Shown here one piece after another: positions 46,248 to 64,000 of a DNA stretch of 64,000 nucleotides. The notes beneath the pieces are model-generated. The model did no database searches. It saw only the letters and a program-made list of their open reading frames with translations, and was not told where the DNA came from. The translations under genes were made by a program, and so were the position numbers. This stretch comes from Hyperoplus lanceolatus (Eukaryota > Chordata > Actinopteri > Uranoscopiformes > Ammodytidae). The stretch lies in contig CM049407.1 in NCBI GenBank assembly GCA_026929865.2, forward strand, positions 18,527,501 through 18,591,500, given 5' to 3'. The stretch's first letter is position 1, and each line of letters opens with the position of its first letter.

Positions 46248-48401
46248 GCGTTGCTTCAACCAAACCTCAAAGTCTTGGCTCTGTTTTTATCTTGGTCACT
46301 TAGGTCTCAGTCATGACTCCGTCTTGGTTTAGTTTAGGTCATGACTAAAACATTACCTGATTCTAAGAGTGAGCAAGTGATCCCTGTTGGAAAGTTTTCC
46401 TTTGGCCCCTGGAGAGGGTTAGAGCACAGGGTCAAATACTCTCCCTGTGTCAGGAATTTGAATGCAGATTCTTTATCATGAACACTTTGTCAGACAGCTT
46501 GTTTGCCAACAGAGGAGCTTAAATCCGGTCTTTACCCTGCTGCTACATTCACCAAGTCTATCCCTATTAGTTAGCTGATGACAGAAAATCCAAAAAGTGT
46601 GGAACTAAAAAGTTATAGATATGGAGTAAGGTGTCAGTTACAGTGACTGGGGCTGGGCAGAAGTGAGGTATATTCTGACACCATTGAAACCTCTTAATGT
46701 GAGAGCACAGTGTGAGTCTGTCTGGACTGAATCAATGCAGACAAAAAGTATGCTGCTCTTGCTTCCATTAGTGTTGATGGAGCCCGAGACAGCAGCTCTA
46801 ATCTGTTTTGGAGGAATTACTACAGAGATGACGTGCTAAACCAAGATCACACATCAGCATACTACAGCAGCTGCTGGATTTGCAGTGAACAAAGCACGAC
46901 AAAGGAAATGGAATGAAAAGCGCCAACTTATGTTTTCTGCTGTCATGTTTGATTGACCAGCAGTATTCTTCTGATCAGACAGGAAGCTGTAAAAAAAGAC
47001 TCCTGGAGAAACTAATCATTTGCATCTCTCCTCCCGACATCGTATGTGCCTTTGCTCCAGGTCAACTTTTCTTTTTGGTTCAGATAGAGCCTTTACGTCA
47101 TGCAGTTCTTTTTTTAAGGGCTCTGAAAACTTTTAATTCATATTTTTTTACAATGAGTAATAGGGTCTTACATGAATGAACACCCGTCTCCCTGCCAAAG
47201 TAAAACAGTTTGGGTTAGTTATTTGTCATGATATATTTCATGTTTTTAGTTTTGTGTTTGCGCTTTTCACCAATGAGAGGAACTTGTTGGAAAAAGGCTG
47301 TCATGTTTGTATTTATTGGCCCCAATCAAAAGTTAGAAAATTTGAATCAAAACATACATGACAGTTGAGGGATTACTTGGTCATGTATCCAGGCCACTGC
47401 CATTCAAATCTGATCACACCACATTAACACAGTCCAGATAAAGCATGATCAGATTAGCTGAGTGTTTTAGTCTTGAATCTAGGTCTGATCCTGCAGAATA
47501 CAAGCAGTGCGCCATCTACAGGTGAGTGTCTTTCAATGAATATGTGTGTTCATGAGTTTCAGCAATCAAGGTTGCTACAAAAAAGGTAAAAAAAAATTGC
47601 TTTTCTTTCACTATCATTTTAACACTACTATTTGTTATCTCTCAGCTTTAAAGAGTGCGCTTTCAGACCATCACAGGAGGAACTTAAGTAATTTTTTTTT
47701 TACATTTATTTCAGGAGACAACATACCATGAATATAATAGACATTTGTTACAACACAACACAATGAACAGATTCATTCATTCACATTTTTTTTTTTTTTT
47801 TTTTACACATAATATCAAGTATATAGTCAACATCATCACGATCACACACTATAGAGGTAAGATGTGGAAGAATGCCTTTGACCCCCTGATATACAGCCAC
47901 ACAGTGCATCTGTCCCTTTACCCAGGTGGATGTTCCCATTTGATTATTAATCTGTGTTCACCGTCACAGCAGTGGGGGAACAGAGACGTCCCTTTACACT
48001 CTTTGCTGCAGCCATTTGTTTAAGTGCAAGTACAGCACATGATAAGGGCCCACTGATTTAAAACCACGCCAACATGATGGTGCAGTGATCTAAGTGCAAC
48101 GCAATGGGCTGAGTGAAGGTGTTGCTACATTCTTAGAGCAAACCATATTTGAAGGTGTCTTTGGGGGGGGGGGATTCCAGTACTGCGTTTCTGAAGTAAA
48201 CGAGGCAAAAATCATCAAAATTAAATGGAAATTTGTGCAGGTCATGGAATGTTTAAGGGGACGTAAACACCAAGAAACAAAAGGAGTTCACATGACTTGA
48301 GGCAGACATTCAGAACACGGGCCATTTAATCTGCACTATCTTGCACTGCACTGGGGTTTGGATATGTGGGAGAGGGGCTGGGAGGCAAAAGAAAAGAAAA
48401 C

Positions 48402-53515
<5,114 letters not shown>

Positions 53516-53531
53516 CTTGAAGGTTTTTGTC
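53516..53531 (-). other. atp6v1a: 5' UTR part of the atp6v1a first coding exon
   Basis: Sixteen bases between the acceptor (TTTTTGCAG) and the ATG at 53515. Confidence 0.7.
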
Positions 53532-54091
53532 CTGCAAAAATCCCTTGAGGAATGAAACAGATATGACACACAGATGCTGTCAAGCCATTTAAATGTAATA
53601 CACAAGGATTAACAGTCTAAAAACGCACACACACATATTATGCGGTACCTACTTTAAACTATAGCTAACCAGGCACGATGAGACGGAACTATAGACTATA
53701 TGAGCGCCGTAACACACAGCACAGCGCTCTTTAAGAAATGAATGGCCCAGCCTGGCAGTGTAAGGTCACCAGCTAACCAAACTGAGGCTGCAACACATTC
53801 ATGGATTTCCCTGACACCCAGCGTTGAAGACAATGTTAAGTGGGCTACTACTGTTCATCGTTGGGCATATGTTTGCTAGCCAGACGGTTGCAAAATATTT
53901 GTTACTACACAGACGTTGCGTTGAGCAAAGCGGATTTGCGTGTGTCAGGTTACTAGCTAGCGAACACTAGCTACCTTCCTCATCATCACATACAGGTTTA
54001 GCTAAACCAACGATTAGTATGTAATATTTAGTCCAAGACAAGAATGAAACGTCCAACTGTTATAAATCCAAAAGCTACAATAATATCTTAC

Positions 54092-54190
54092 CTTGTCCTG
54101 ATATGCTGTTCTCCAGGTCCGTCTTCTCTTACTACGTAGCAGCTGGGGATGAGCGTCACTGTGCTAATCACCTGCCAAGCACCGGACTGT
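54092..54190 (-). other. atp6v1a: Non-coding first exon of atp6v1a (upper edge approximate)
   Basis: Ends in a strong donor ACAAG-GTAAGA whose exon edge is 54092. It lies in a short CpG-containing stretch, as expected of a housekeeping promoter. The transcription start is not defined by sequence alone. Confidence 0.6.
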
Positions 54191-55063
54191 CACGGGAAGA
54201 AAACAGTCTCCATTGTGGCTCAACTGGCTTCATTAGGTTCTAACACTGTAGAGCCAAGATGGCGGCTTCACGCTTAGCAGTTTCCTAGTATACGATAGTT
54301 CCGCTTTTCTTGCACCAGGTTCATTACTGACCTCTGCTGGATATAAATGAAACATTCACCTAAATTGACCAACTACGTTAATAAATAATTTATGTTTTTA
54401 CATAACGTATGGGCTGAATAATTAATTTAAATACATACAGTTACAAACGTATTGACATTATTCACAGCGAAAAGCTTCTGCATATGAACAAAAATACAAA
54501 CTCAACATTATAATTTTTCATTCTATAAAAATAGTTAATATAGGATCATGTGTCAGATATATAAGAGAGTTTAAGGCAAATAAAGACAAAGTGATAGAAG
54601 AGGACAATAAAGGAGGAGACAATCACAACATGATTGTCTGGCTGATACTGATCAGATTTAATGATACGTCAAGATTATCAGAGATATCACAACAAATAAT
54701 ACTGTTATGTCAGGAAAAAAAACTGTTCAAAGACTGTTCATGATACCCTATCACACACACAGTGGGACAGCAAAATGGTCACAAATTGAGGTAGCAATTG
54801 CAAACTGTAATTATTCACATCACACATCTAACACTCACATAATATAACAAGGGGTACGTTCAGTCCGAAATATGAGCAGGAATAGGTAATTTCATAAAAT
54901 AATACAAAATGAATAACACTTTAAATATTCACTTTATATTATTTTACTCATTTATAAATAACAGGCCTTTTTTCACATTTTCGCTTGATATATTATGAAA
55001 AGGCACAGGTGTTACCATTACCAATAACTTCAATGATGACCCTGTTCTATTCAAGTTTCTTAT

Positions 55064-55366
55064 AGGGCTTTCACACTGACAAGGCTCCGTGCTGGTTCCG
55101 GTTCCAGAATCTACTTTTGAACCGGCCGGTGTGTTGACACCAAAAAAATTTGCTGCAACAATATCAAGGCAGCAGAAAGGCAGACCTAGCAGTGTTCTGC
55201 CGAGGCACCTAAATGCTTGGTGGAGATTTGGGCAAGAACCGACTTCTAGGAGAAGTTAGAGAGCCCAACAAAAAAGTAAAACACCATGACATAGGGGGGT
55301 TAAACTTTGGTAAACGCAGAGTGGTTCACCAAAAAGTGCACATAGCCGTGTCGGTGTGAAAGCCCT
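55064..55366. mobile_element. 303-bp inverted-repeat DNA element
   Basis: Begins AGGGCTTTCACACTGACA and ends TGTCGGTGTGAAAGCCCT, about 18 bp inverted repeats with one mismatch. No clear target duplication. The terminal sequence resembles fish hAT- or Harbinger-type MITEs; superfamily not assigned. Confidence 0.72.
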
Positions 55367-55712
55367 ACCAGTGAGCCATGACATTTTTTTATACCTGTGC
55401 TTTTCCTACTGTGACATGTCAAAAGGTCTTTTGACCTGGGATATGGTTGGGTATGGTGTGTTCTAGGTGTTGGTCATTAGAGAGGAAGAGGACATTTTAT
55501 TTGAATGTACAGTTTAGGTTAAGTTAAAAAAAAAATAATGTTTCACATTTCATCTGTTGTAGAAAACTAAACATTTATTTCTTATGCAATTTTTGACTAC
55601 TGTATACAGTAGATCTGAAATGTCACCTATTTCAGAAGAAAGGTGTAAACTGCTCAATCGTGCAAAGTCCTCATGAGAAATACACGTGGCAGCACATATT
55701 TATAATACAAAA

Positions 55713-56205
55713 TTAAAGGTGAAGTAAGCGGTTTATTTATATTAATATAAGTGTTAAATCGCTCTTTATTCATACAGTAATCACTTACACGATGTGCGCG
55801 TTTCATAAAGCCAATCTCTTAGTCAGCTGCTCTGCATGTAATAAGCAATTAAACTTTGTGTAGTATCCCAAAATTTTATCCAATCACAAGAGAGTACGAT
55901 ACAAACCGACACCCGTCCGCACCCATCTCACTCATGGTCTCACTGCAGGTGCACGCCAGAGTGACACATGGGTGAATGTTTATGCGCCTACAATGGCGGA
56001 GCAGGTAAAAATCCTTCCCAATGTCTGTTTTGATGGTTTTTATGATGTTTTATCACACTTATGGTCTGAGATGATGCTAGATAACTTGCTGCTCGAAGAC
56101 CGCAGTGCATTAATGTGGTGACGTAGGGACGAGCGAGGGGACTGCTAACTGCAGTAACTGACAGGAAGTTAGCTAAAAGAACCATTCCGCTTACATCACC
56201 TTTAA
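55713..56205. mobile_element. MITE family B, copy 2 (long form)
   Basis: Body 55717-56201, 485 bp, flanked by TTAA on both sides. Ends AGGTGAAGTAAGCGG and CCGCTTACATCACCT form a 15-bp inverted repeat with one mismatch. The 160-bp copy at 46050 matches both ends and lacks about 320 bp of the middle. Confidence 0.88.
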
Positions 56206-56335
56206 GTTACAGTACTCTGGCAGCAGTAGAGTTGCATGTAGAGTCCACTAGGTGGAGCCAAAGACAGTAATTCTCTGTTTTGCTGAATTTGCACTGGGGC
56301 ACCACTTCAACCAAGGTGCTCCACTTAGGGTTTGG

Positions 56336-59300
56336 TCAATCCGACCACTCGTTTTCCTCCAGCTCAGAGTCGTCTTCAGAGTCAGTGTACTCCACCGCAA
56401 TGCGTCGCGACAGGATGGTGGCCACGTCGTTCCCCACCGGCTCATGCTTGTTCTGCTGCTCCTGCTGCTCCTGGACTTTCTTCAGCTGGATGCCTGGTGA
56501 GGTCACACATACAGCACATTAAAATAAGATCACATGTACTACCTGTCATGTACGGGGCCATGTACAGAGCACAGTGGTGGAAAAAGGACTCAACCCAAGT
56601 AATTTAGTCAAAGAACTGATACTCCTGGTCAAATATTACTCTACTACAAGTCAAAGTAACTGCTTTTAGAAATGACTTTAGTATTCAGAAGTACAAAGTG
56701 TAATTTGTTGCTGGATACATGCAAAGGATAAACGTTGGACTTGTGTACTCCTTTGTCCTCGATTGTTCATCTCCTGCCGTCACAATTACCACAATTTGGT
56801 CTGAATGAAAGAGCACGCCTGGGTGACGTATGAAAACCAGCAGAGAGTTGGTACTGTGATTGGTTTCCTTATGTGAAGAACCTCGCCTGGGGCAAATTAC
56901 ATTGTATGAAAAATAAAAAATAAACAGCTGAATTCAAAGCTATGCTTAGCCAGAGAGTAATGAGTAACGACAAGCTTCCTAAAAAATGTAGCGTGGTCAA
57001 AAGTTCAAATTATGTCTTGGAAATGTAGTGGGGCGGAAGTCATAAGTTCCCAAAAAAGCAGATAGTCAAGAAAAGTCAAAATAACCAAAATATGTGCTTA
57101 AGTTCAGTACCCAAGTAAATGCACTTTGTTACTATCCACCACTGACAGTGGGGTATATAGTTCTATACAACCGTGTTCACTTTTTTATGACCAGAAGAAA
57201 AAAACACTGCCAACTAAACCTACTGCAACAGCCCATACTCACCTATGCGTATGGCGGACAGCAGGTCACTTCTTGCATCCCTCACTGGTTTGGTCTGAGC
57301 TCTGCCACCTTCACCGTGTCCCGCCAGGTGTGAGGGTGCAGCTGGGGGAGGGAGGGGTGGAGGTGGGGGGCCTGGGGGAGGAGGAACCATTCTGGGCCCT
57401 GGAGGAGGCACAGGAGGGAGCGGGTAGCCCGGGCCAACTCCATTATGTGCCGTTGGTGGCAGTACGCCCATAGGAAAACCAAAGGCCGTCTGGGCTGATG
57501 GGATGGGCGGGCCGGGGGCAGGGGGCGCGGGGACAGATCTGGTCCACAGTGAATGAGTAAGAGAGAGAATTAGATTGCACTAGAAAAGTATTATCATACT
57601 GTATTTCATCCTTTTTTTTCGGATTTTGCTAACATTGGACAAACATACTTAAAGTCGCCAGGCGGACGCATTGAGCCGTTGATTCTGTCTGCCGTGTGAG
57701 GCTCTGCAGCGCTGTAGGTTGCTCTCACGTCAATGCTGTGGTATTCGTGCTCCACAGGTGGTGAGGGAGGCACGTAATCATGTGACCGGGCAAAATTACA
57801 AGCAGTGTGGGCAGGGACTAGAGGGACAGGGTAGCCTGGGATGTCAGGCCTGGATGAACAATGAAAACATGCAGATGACTTCACACATCCTAACGGCGGA
57901 TTTGGTGTTATGCAAATCATAAAACGTTACAAAACTGCAGAGATATTGTGATTTGAGTCACATGATGCCATTCATGAAAATAGGAACAACCCCCTTCTGA
58001 AGTCCATTCTAGATTTTTTTCCTTGAAATCGGTTTTTAATAAAACTTAATAATTATTCAGTTTGTCTCATTTATCATATTTCTAAATATTTTACATTTAT
58101 ACAATCTTTTTTTTAAAGCACATTTTTAAAATAAATGTTGATTTAAAAAAAAGTGGTTGCATGTTTGCTTTTAAATGGGAAAAATAAGCACAAACCCGTC
58201 CGGAGAGAGAGAGCCCTCAGATGATGCCCCTCGGCGCAGAGTCTGCGGATGACGGTGGTCTGGGCGAAGCTCTTTGTCGAACGCCATCATGTTCCACTCT
58301 TGCCTGCGGTTTCGAGCCTTTCTCACCTTCTTCACCTCGCGCTGAAGCGTGCTGCTTTCCACACATCGCTTCTGTTCCTGAAACACAAGAAATAAAGAGT
58401 GGATGCAGCAGTGGAGCAGAAGAGGAGATGCAAACCTAACATGCCAGAATAAATCCATGAAACTAAATCAGTGGGTAGAGTGCACACCCTTACCCTTTGC
58501 CTCCGCCTTTCCCTCCGCTTCTCCTCCGTGTCCTGAAGCATTTTCTCCTTCCACAAGTCAAAAAAGTACGACGGGTCCGAGTAGAATTTCATCGCGTCCG
58601 TTGAATCCTCCCTGTGTGTCGACGTAAAATGTTCCACGAGAAATTAGATTAACTTCAAAAAGAAAATGTAACGTGTTCAGAAGTTCTGCATTACCTGTAG
58701 GCAGAAAGGGTGCTGAGTGGAGGAGGCCTGTCGCTGCTGTTGTGCATCTCAGCCACAGAGTTGGGAATGCTGGCCTTAGACAGAACCTGCTGGTCCTGGA
58801 CAGTAGAGCTTTTGAATCCCTTCCTCGTGTTTATATTCGGAAGAGAGACTAGAAAACAGTAAGACAGAGGTTTTTACGTTTTATATAAAGCATGCAAGAA
58901 TGCAACAAGAAAAAAAAAAAAAAAAAAAGAGTAGAGTAGACATTAAATTGACATACAGATGATTTCCAGTAAACTAACCCTCCTCCACGCTGGAGTCCAG
59001 CTGGATGACCTTGACGGCCAAGCGGTCGATGCGATCCTGGAGGGAGTTGGCACGCCCATAGAATGTGTTAGCCTCATTAAAAAGCTCCCCAAAAACATTT
59101 TCTGCATGTTTACCTGCAGCCCGAGTAAAGAACCAAAAGGAAAGGAAGGAAGTTAAGGAGTCTTACTAACTTATCGAAATGATTGTGTTTATATGTATTT
59201 ATAAAAAGCAACAGTACAGTCAAGTTTTATACACCTAAATAAAATAAAACAAGTTCTGTATTCAACTACCATATAAAATAGAGATACTTCATAATTGACG

Positions 59301-59522
59301 AGTACTGTTTGTACATTTCCTCAATCCATTACAGCTCTCTGTATTAACACATTAGGATTGAGTGTTTGTTCCCTGCACATAAAGGCATGAATGGCAGTGC
59401 CTAATGCGGACGCTATCATTAGACCGCCTGTGTTTGGGTCCCCGCCCACCCTCTCTTCGTCTTATCTGCCTGCAATACAAAGCTCTACGGTAAGCTCTAA
59501 TCTCATGTAACTTCACTAAATC

Positions 59523-59574
<52 letters not shown>

Positions 59575-60076
59575 TCAGAGTATCCACGCGCCAGATGTCC
59601 AGGAGTACAATTTGATTCCCAAAATAGTAAATATTCTAGCCCTATGCCTCAGTGCACCAACTCTAATACCAACACAGGAAGAACACACAGGTTTACAAGT
59701 GCTTACATTTACTTATATTATGTAGAAATGTGTGTGTTTAGAGTGTGCAGTAGAGAAATGTAAGTAACGACTACAGTCTTGAATAATGTTTATTAACTCA
59801 AACAATTTAGTTTGAAATGCTTTGCCTAAAAAATCAAAGTTTGACATGTGGCCTTGTTTTCTGATAATAGCCATTAATGAATTCAGAACATGTAAACAAG
59901 TGCAGTAGATGAAAGTCAATGTGTTAAGTAACAGGGATCTTACTCAGACTGCTGAGCTGGCGGATGATGGCAGACAGTGTGTTGTTGGTTACGCATTCCA
60001 GCTCATTGCCAATCCCATCAGGCACTGCACCGTGGCACAGGTGCCGAGGCTCGATGTTTCTCTTGACCAAAGGCAT
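56336..60076 (-). CDS. wasf3: WAVE-family actin nucleation regulator WASF3
   Basis: Minus-strand coding exons 60076-59944, 59113-58979, 58848-58695, 58611-58494, 58377-58196, 57849-57649, 57538-57243 and 56493-56336 give 458 residues (human WASF3 502). It links Rac signalling to the Arp2/3 complex at the leading edge. The WAVE homology domain opens [14 protein letters not shown] and includes [20 protein letters not shown] and [20 protein letters not shown]. The basic region [13 protein letters not shown] and the motif [11 protein letters not shown] point to WASF3, not WASF1 or WASF2. A proline-rich region follows, then a single WH2 motif ([18 protein letters not shown]) and the acidic Arp2/3-binding tail ending ELEENEWSD. 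The proline region is shorter than in human. Fish have two wasf3 copies; which one this is cannot be told here. The first coding exon extends as leader to 60153. Confidence 0.95.
59525..59571. repeat. CA microsatellite in wasf3 intron
   Basis: About 23 CA units in the first coding intron of wasf3. Confidence 0.96.
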
Positions 60077-60153
60077 GGCCCCGTCTTACATCTCGACCAC
60101 AGCACCTGCTGGGGGACAGAGGACAGCTCTGACAGCACCTTGGACACTACAAC
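60077..60153 (-). other. wasf3: 5' UTR part of the first coding exon of wasf3
   Basis: Acceptor TTCTACTTCGCAG ends at 60154. A further upstream non-coding exon is expected but not identified; the CpG-containing stretch around 61680-61990 is a candidate promoter. Confidence 0.6.
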
Positions 60154-61385
60154 CTGCGAAGTAGAACAAGCACATATACATATTGATGAGGAAACATTAT
60201 TGCTTATCAGTGAGTGGATCATAGTTTACCTTGACCTATGCATCACCGATGTATGGAGTTATGCACTTGAAGTCAAGGTCTATGCATGTAAAGTATTTCT
60301 TTCCTTTTTCAAAGTTAATAATTTCACAGTTAGTAATAGCACATACATGTACAAAAACTTGAAATGGTTTATTATTTGTAAACTGAAATTATTCAGTTTT
60401 GTCTTGATTATATTAGTGTAATTAGAGTGGTAGAAATTGTAATGGACAGCATGGAAATCCAAATGAGACCTTTTATGATTTCCTGTGTTGAATATTGGGC
60501 CACTTCCTGTTGTATGTCTCAATTTATCACCACCTGTCAAAGTGGTGAAACGATCTTATGTAATTTTTTTTTGTTAAACATGCTCGGCAAAAGTTGTTCT
60601 ATTCTGTGAGCGAATATTGTGAAAACTGAGGTGTGAAGACAACAGATAGGACGAGTTATATTGGTAAATCACTTTACACTCCATTATTACTTGGACAACC
60701 AAGGGATTGGGACAGTGATTGCCAGTAATGACTTTATATGCTATCTATGGTAATTACAGGTAGGTCAGAGTGAACTCACTAGTAATAATAAGAACAATTT
60801 ACCATTACTGCCACTGCAGGCATATTTTTATTCTGTGCCCAGTCCTATGTTATTTTGAATTGTCTCAAAGGGGCAGAGTGTCTTCCCAGACATTCCTTAA
60901 TCCAAACCTGTTTCAATGGCTGAAGGCTTGGCTTGCCCATTGTAGCCTATAGCACGAGAAGAAATTAAAGTTTTAAAGATTGTTTGATTCATTTTCAGAA
61001 AAAAGACAATAAACGTTGAAACAAAATGTAAGGTATAATTGTTATATACATTTTAGAACAATTCGAAGAGTTTGAAGAATATGTCGATGTTTAGCCTGCC
61101 TACCTGGATAATATCGTGAATCGCAATTTATTTGGTCAGGATAATAGTGACATTACATTTTCATATCTAAACTGCCTAGTTGTGATACAAAATGAAACAA
61201 ACTAACTTTACAATGAGCACAATAATTTTCTCCACCCAGCAGATGAAATTTAGGCCCATCAAGCTCTACTGTAATATGTTCATCTTTCTTCATAATGTCC
61301 AGATGCTAAAACATTTTTGGGCGGAGGACTAAAATATTTTGTTTTGTTCCTGAGGAAGAATTCAGTCAGACTGTAAAATTAGGCC

Positions 61386-61389
61386 AGCA

Positions 61390-61424
<35 letters not shown>

Positions 61425-61440
61425 TATTATTATTATTATT
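61386..61440. repeat. ATT microsatellite
   Basis: About 18 ATT units with one ACT interruption. Confidence 0.95.
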
Positions 61441-62616
61441 ACCAAACATGATTCGCGGGAAAACTTCCCATAATTCACTGCGTAACTGTAGCGCGAGCAA
61501 GATAGTCGGCTAGCTAGTTTTTCCGTTTTGCTTCGGACTTCTGTTAAATTAGTCATAAAGTTGTTTGTTCAAGAATGTTAGCAGTAGCAACAGGTCAATG
61601 TTTTTTCAATACACGCAAACATCACATGAGATATGTAACAATGTGTCTGCTGCGCCAGAAGAAGCCATTAAAACACAATAGTATCTTATCCTACCATAGA
61701 GTTGTCGATGGGGCTTGTCCGACGTACGTTTTTGTTCTTTGACGTCAGCACGCGGGCACGGAGCAGTGAAAGTTCAGTCCAAGCTTTTTCATCCAAATGA
61801 AACAATCTATTCTGTGGCCAGCTGCGGTCTTGTGTTGGACGGCGACAGTAGTCATCTCTGCTAGGGCGCAGTTCACTCTGTAAACAAATCTCTTTGGTCC
61901 AGATCACAGCTTGAGCCGTGGAGGGATTTGGACACCAGATTTACTACCGTCATCCAATCACAGCCGCCGTACCAGCCATTTGACTTCCACTGTTTTCTTT
62001 CGGACAGTATTAGTCCAATTACGGTATCATAGGCTGTAATAAGGCATTAGCTGCCTTCTATGGCAAATATGGCAAATTTGTACTTTCTATTAATCATATT
62101 CAGGCTGCAACTAAAGAAGAGGCCAACTTGTAGGCCTACGAAGACATATAGTTAAGCCTAGCCTACTTGTTATGTCTGACCAAGCAGCAGGAGGCTATAG
62201 TAAACAAACAATATGAATGTTTGAATATGTGGCGTTTTTCCTGACAGAGACAGATTTTCAGAGGAATTATCCATAGACGCAGTGTTTGACATTAGCTCCC
62301 GCGCAAAAAATAAATGCAGAGGGCATTTATTTATTTTCAAAAGTATTTATATTTTTTCTGCCACCCTTGAGTTTCTCCTGTGTTAAACTCTCATAATTAT
62401 TATTATTTTTTATTGCAGAGAATAAAAAATGTCTCTTCTTTTTTTTTATCTAAACCATCTTCAAATTTGCTTAGTTTTTCTCCGAGTTTTGTTTTAAACC
62501 AACCACATCATAAATACTGGTATGGTATGCCAGTCCGTGGCTGTCTATTAACATCTTAGTCTGGATGACCTGGATTAATACTCAAAGGAGACTCTCAGCA
62601 TTTGATTTGAAAGCTC

Positions 62617-62617
62617 T

Positions 62618-62664
<47 letters not shown>

Positions 62665-62676
62665 CACGCACGCACG

Positions 62677-62717
<41 letters not shown>
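62617..62717. repeat. Compound CA / CACG microsatellite
   Basis: CA run, GTCACGCACGCACG interruption, CA run. Confidence 0.95.
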
Positions 62718-62720
<3 letters not shown>

Positions 62721-63698
62721 TCTTTTCTCACAGATGGCATCATCTGGATGGCTGAAGCGACTAGTGTAACCCAGATATGGGGGCTTAAATCTTTATAAGT
62801 AGCACACCATGATTATATCTCATGGCTGTTACAGGAGTATTGCTTGTTTTAGGGGACATTGTTAAATCCAACTCTCTCCATGTAATATGCTTGGATGATG
62901 GCTCTAAAGTGCTAGTTAACTTTTTCAACCCCCAAATGCTGGTGTTAATTTGAATCAAGCAATCCGACTTAATTTAACAAGTAGACTTTCAAGACAGGGG
63001 GGACAAAGTGTGTTCCATTAATGAGAAGTATGGAAGAGACTTCGTATAAAAGCAGGAAAAAGATAGTGTAAAACAAAATAAAAAGTTTTAAAATCAAGAG
63101 AAAGTTAAAGATGTGCACAGGTTCAGCCTTAGTGTCTGTGATTGCGCAGCAGGCTCTTCAGGAGTCTAAGTTTAAGGCAAACAAACGTGTATTTTCCCAA
63201 AGAGAGGTAGGTTTACGCTGGATTAACACAAAAAGGTATGTGATGATAGGAAAACATAGTAGCCTAACATTTGATTATTTTAGCTCCAGCTTTATTTGAC
63301 TGCAACAGGCAAATGGCTAACATGACAAAGAGCAACATACAGTATAGATGTTGACATTCCCTGAGGGGTCTTACATATTTTAGACAATGCCATAAGCTCT
63401 TGGCCAGCTCAGATGTATTAACCCCAATACAGTACTTACCCTCCCATTATCACCCTCATTGACCCTGCTGGGTCCCACACGATGGAGCCAACCACTGGCT
63501 TACCCACGTAGTACACACCGGCACAAAACGCTAACACCTCTATCATCCATTACACGCAGACACCCTAACTGCCACTCCTCTGATATTTGTCCTCCTATTA
63601 TGGCTTTCTAGTCCCACTCTGATCACTGCCAATGCCTTCCCAGTTATTACCCAGTGAGAGTGAGCGCCACCAAAATGCACGCATTCACAGTCTCACAC

Positions 63699-63721
63699 AC
63701 ACACACACACACACACACACA
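63699..63721. repeat. Short CA microsatellite
   Basis: About 11 CA units. Confidence 0.93.
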
Positions 63722-64000
63722 GCTTTTAAAGAAGCATCAGTTTATAGATCCTCTCTCCTGTTTAGCTGTTTGTTTCATGATAATATTTTAGCCATTGGTT
63801 AAAAAATGTATTTACATTACACCCTGTCGACTATCAAAACAAAATCTTTGAAAACGTTGAAAGAGACACAATGTTAAGTGCTCATTGTCCGCATGGTTGT
63901 CCTTTTGGTTTTTCTCACAGTTGAATATATAATTGCGGTTCCCTTTCTCCGTGGTATCCATGTCTGGCTGTCATGAAACATTGAAATACTTCCTTGAGTC

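Larger units (their letters stand above)
54191..56335. other. Gap between atp6v1a start and wasf3 stop
   Basis: Head of atp6v1a to tail of wasf3. Up to about 54330 is atp6v1a promoter. The rest is AT-rich and holds a 303-bp inverted-repeat element (55064-55366) and MITE B copy 2 (55717-56201), the latter 135 bases past the wasf3 stop codon and so probably in its 3' UTR. No gene recognised. Confidence 0.6.
60154..64000. other. Region upstream of wasf3, no coding gene
   Basis: AT-rich DNA with an ATT microsatellite (61386-61440), a CA/CACG microsatellite (62617-62717) and a short CA run (63699-63721). 61440-61990 is richer in CpG and may hold the wasf3 promoter or first exon. No open frame resembles a protein family. 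Confidence 0.5.

Noticed and set aside
46913-47361. Two small plus-strand open frames with hydrophobic stretches
   Set aside because: AT-rich chance frames; no splice signals, family match or promoter.
59909-60421. 170-residue plus-strand open frame
   Set aside because: Antisense shadow of the first coding exon of wasf3; the rest is AT-rich and unlike a protein.

Overview
The window is nuclear DNA of a teleost fish, most likely a spiny-rayed (percomorph) species. Genes are split by short GT-AG introns and encode vertebrate proteins. The spaces between them hold long CA/GT microsatellites, fish-type LINE fragments, a tRNA-derived SINE and many short inverted-repeat DNA transposons. I rebuilt eight protein-coding genes exon by exon. 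All eight give uninterrupted reading frames with consistent splice phases.

Layout. On the plus strand: a TOG-domain gene of the TOGARAM/crescerin type (3349-6130), peroxiredoxin 4 (prdx4, 7058-10793), spermidine/spermine N1-acetyltransferase (sat1, 13171-14287, with an overlapping upstream ORF) and the zinc-finger transcription factor zfx (18120-24243). On the minus strand: a ptgds-like lipocalin (28330-26629), the palmitoyltransferase zdhhc23 (43281-33636), V-ATPase catalytic subunit A (atp6v1a, 53515-48402) and the WAVE-family actin regulator wasf3 (60076-56336). prdx4-sat1-zfx matches the human Xp22.11 block without ACOT9, APOO, KLHL15 and EIF2S3. zdhhc23 and atp6v1a both have human orthologs in 3q13. 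The genes do not form one pathway: they are separate housekeeping, redox, polyamine, transcription, lipid-binding, palmitoylation, proton-pump and cytoskeleton genes, each with its own promoter.

Repeats. Many of the short DNA elements sit between TTAA target sites, as piggyBac or Kolobok elements do. Families A, B and E occur twice; singletons lie at 20006, 36588 and 42719; a decayed piggyBac copy at 30581-31841 still encodes the cysteine-rich transposase C-terminus. Another family, with TAGCCTGG termini, is flanked by perfect 9-bp target duplications at both of its copies. The first coding intron of zdhhc23 holds a stack of nested elements bounded by near-identical inverted repeats 5.8 kb apart.

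Main points for a second look: zfx lacks the 11th of the usual 13 zinc fingers; sat1 has an overlapping uORF whose peptide resembles the human one; the lipocalin lacks the prostaglandin-D-synthase cysteine; the TOG protein has only one TOG domain; and two nested insertions can be checked against an intact site in this same window. I found no gene cluster, CRISPR array or toxin system, and no evidence of an undescribed multi-gene system.
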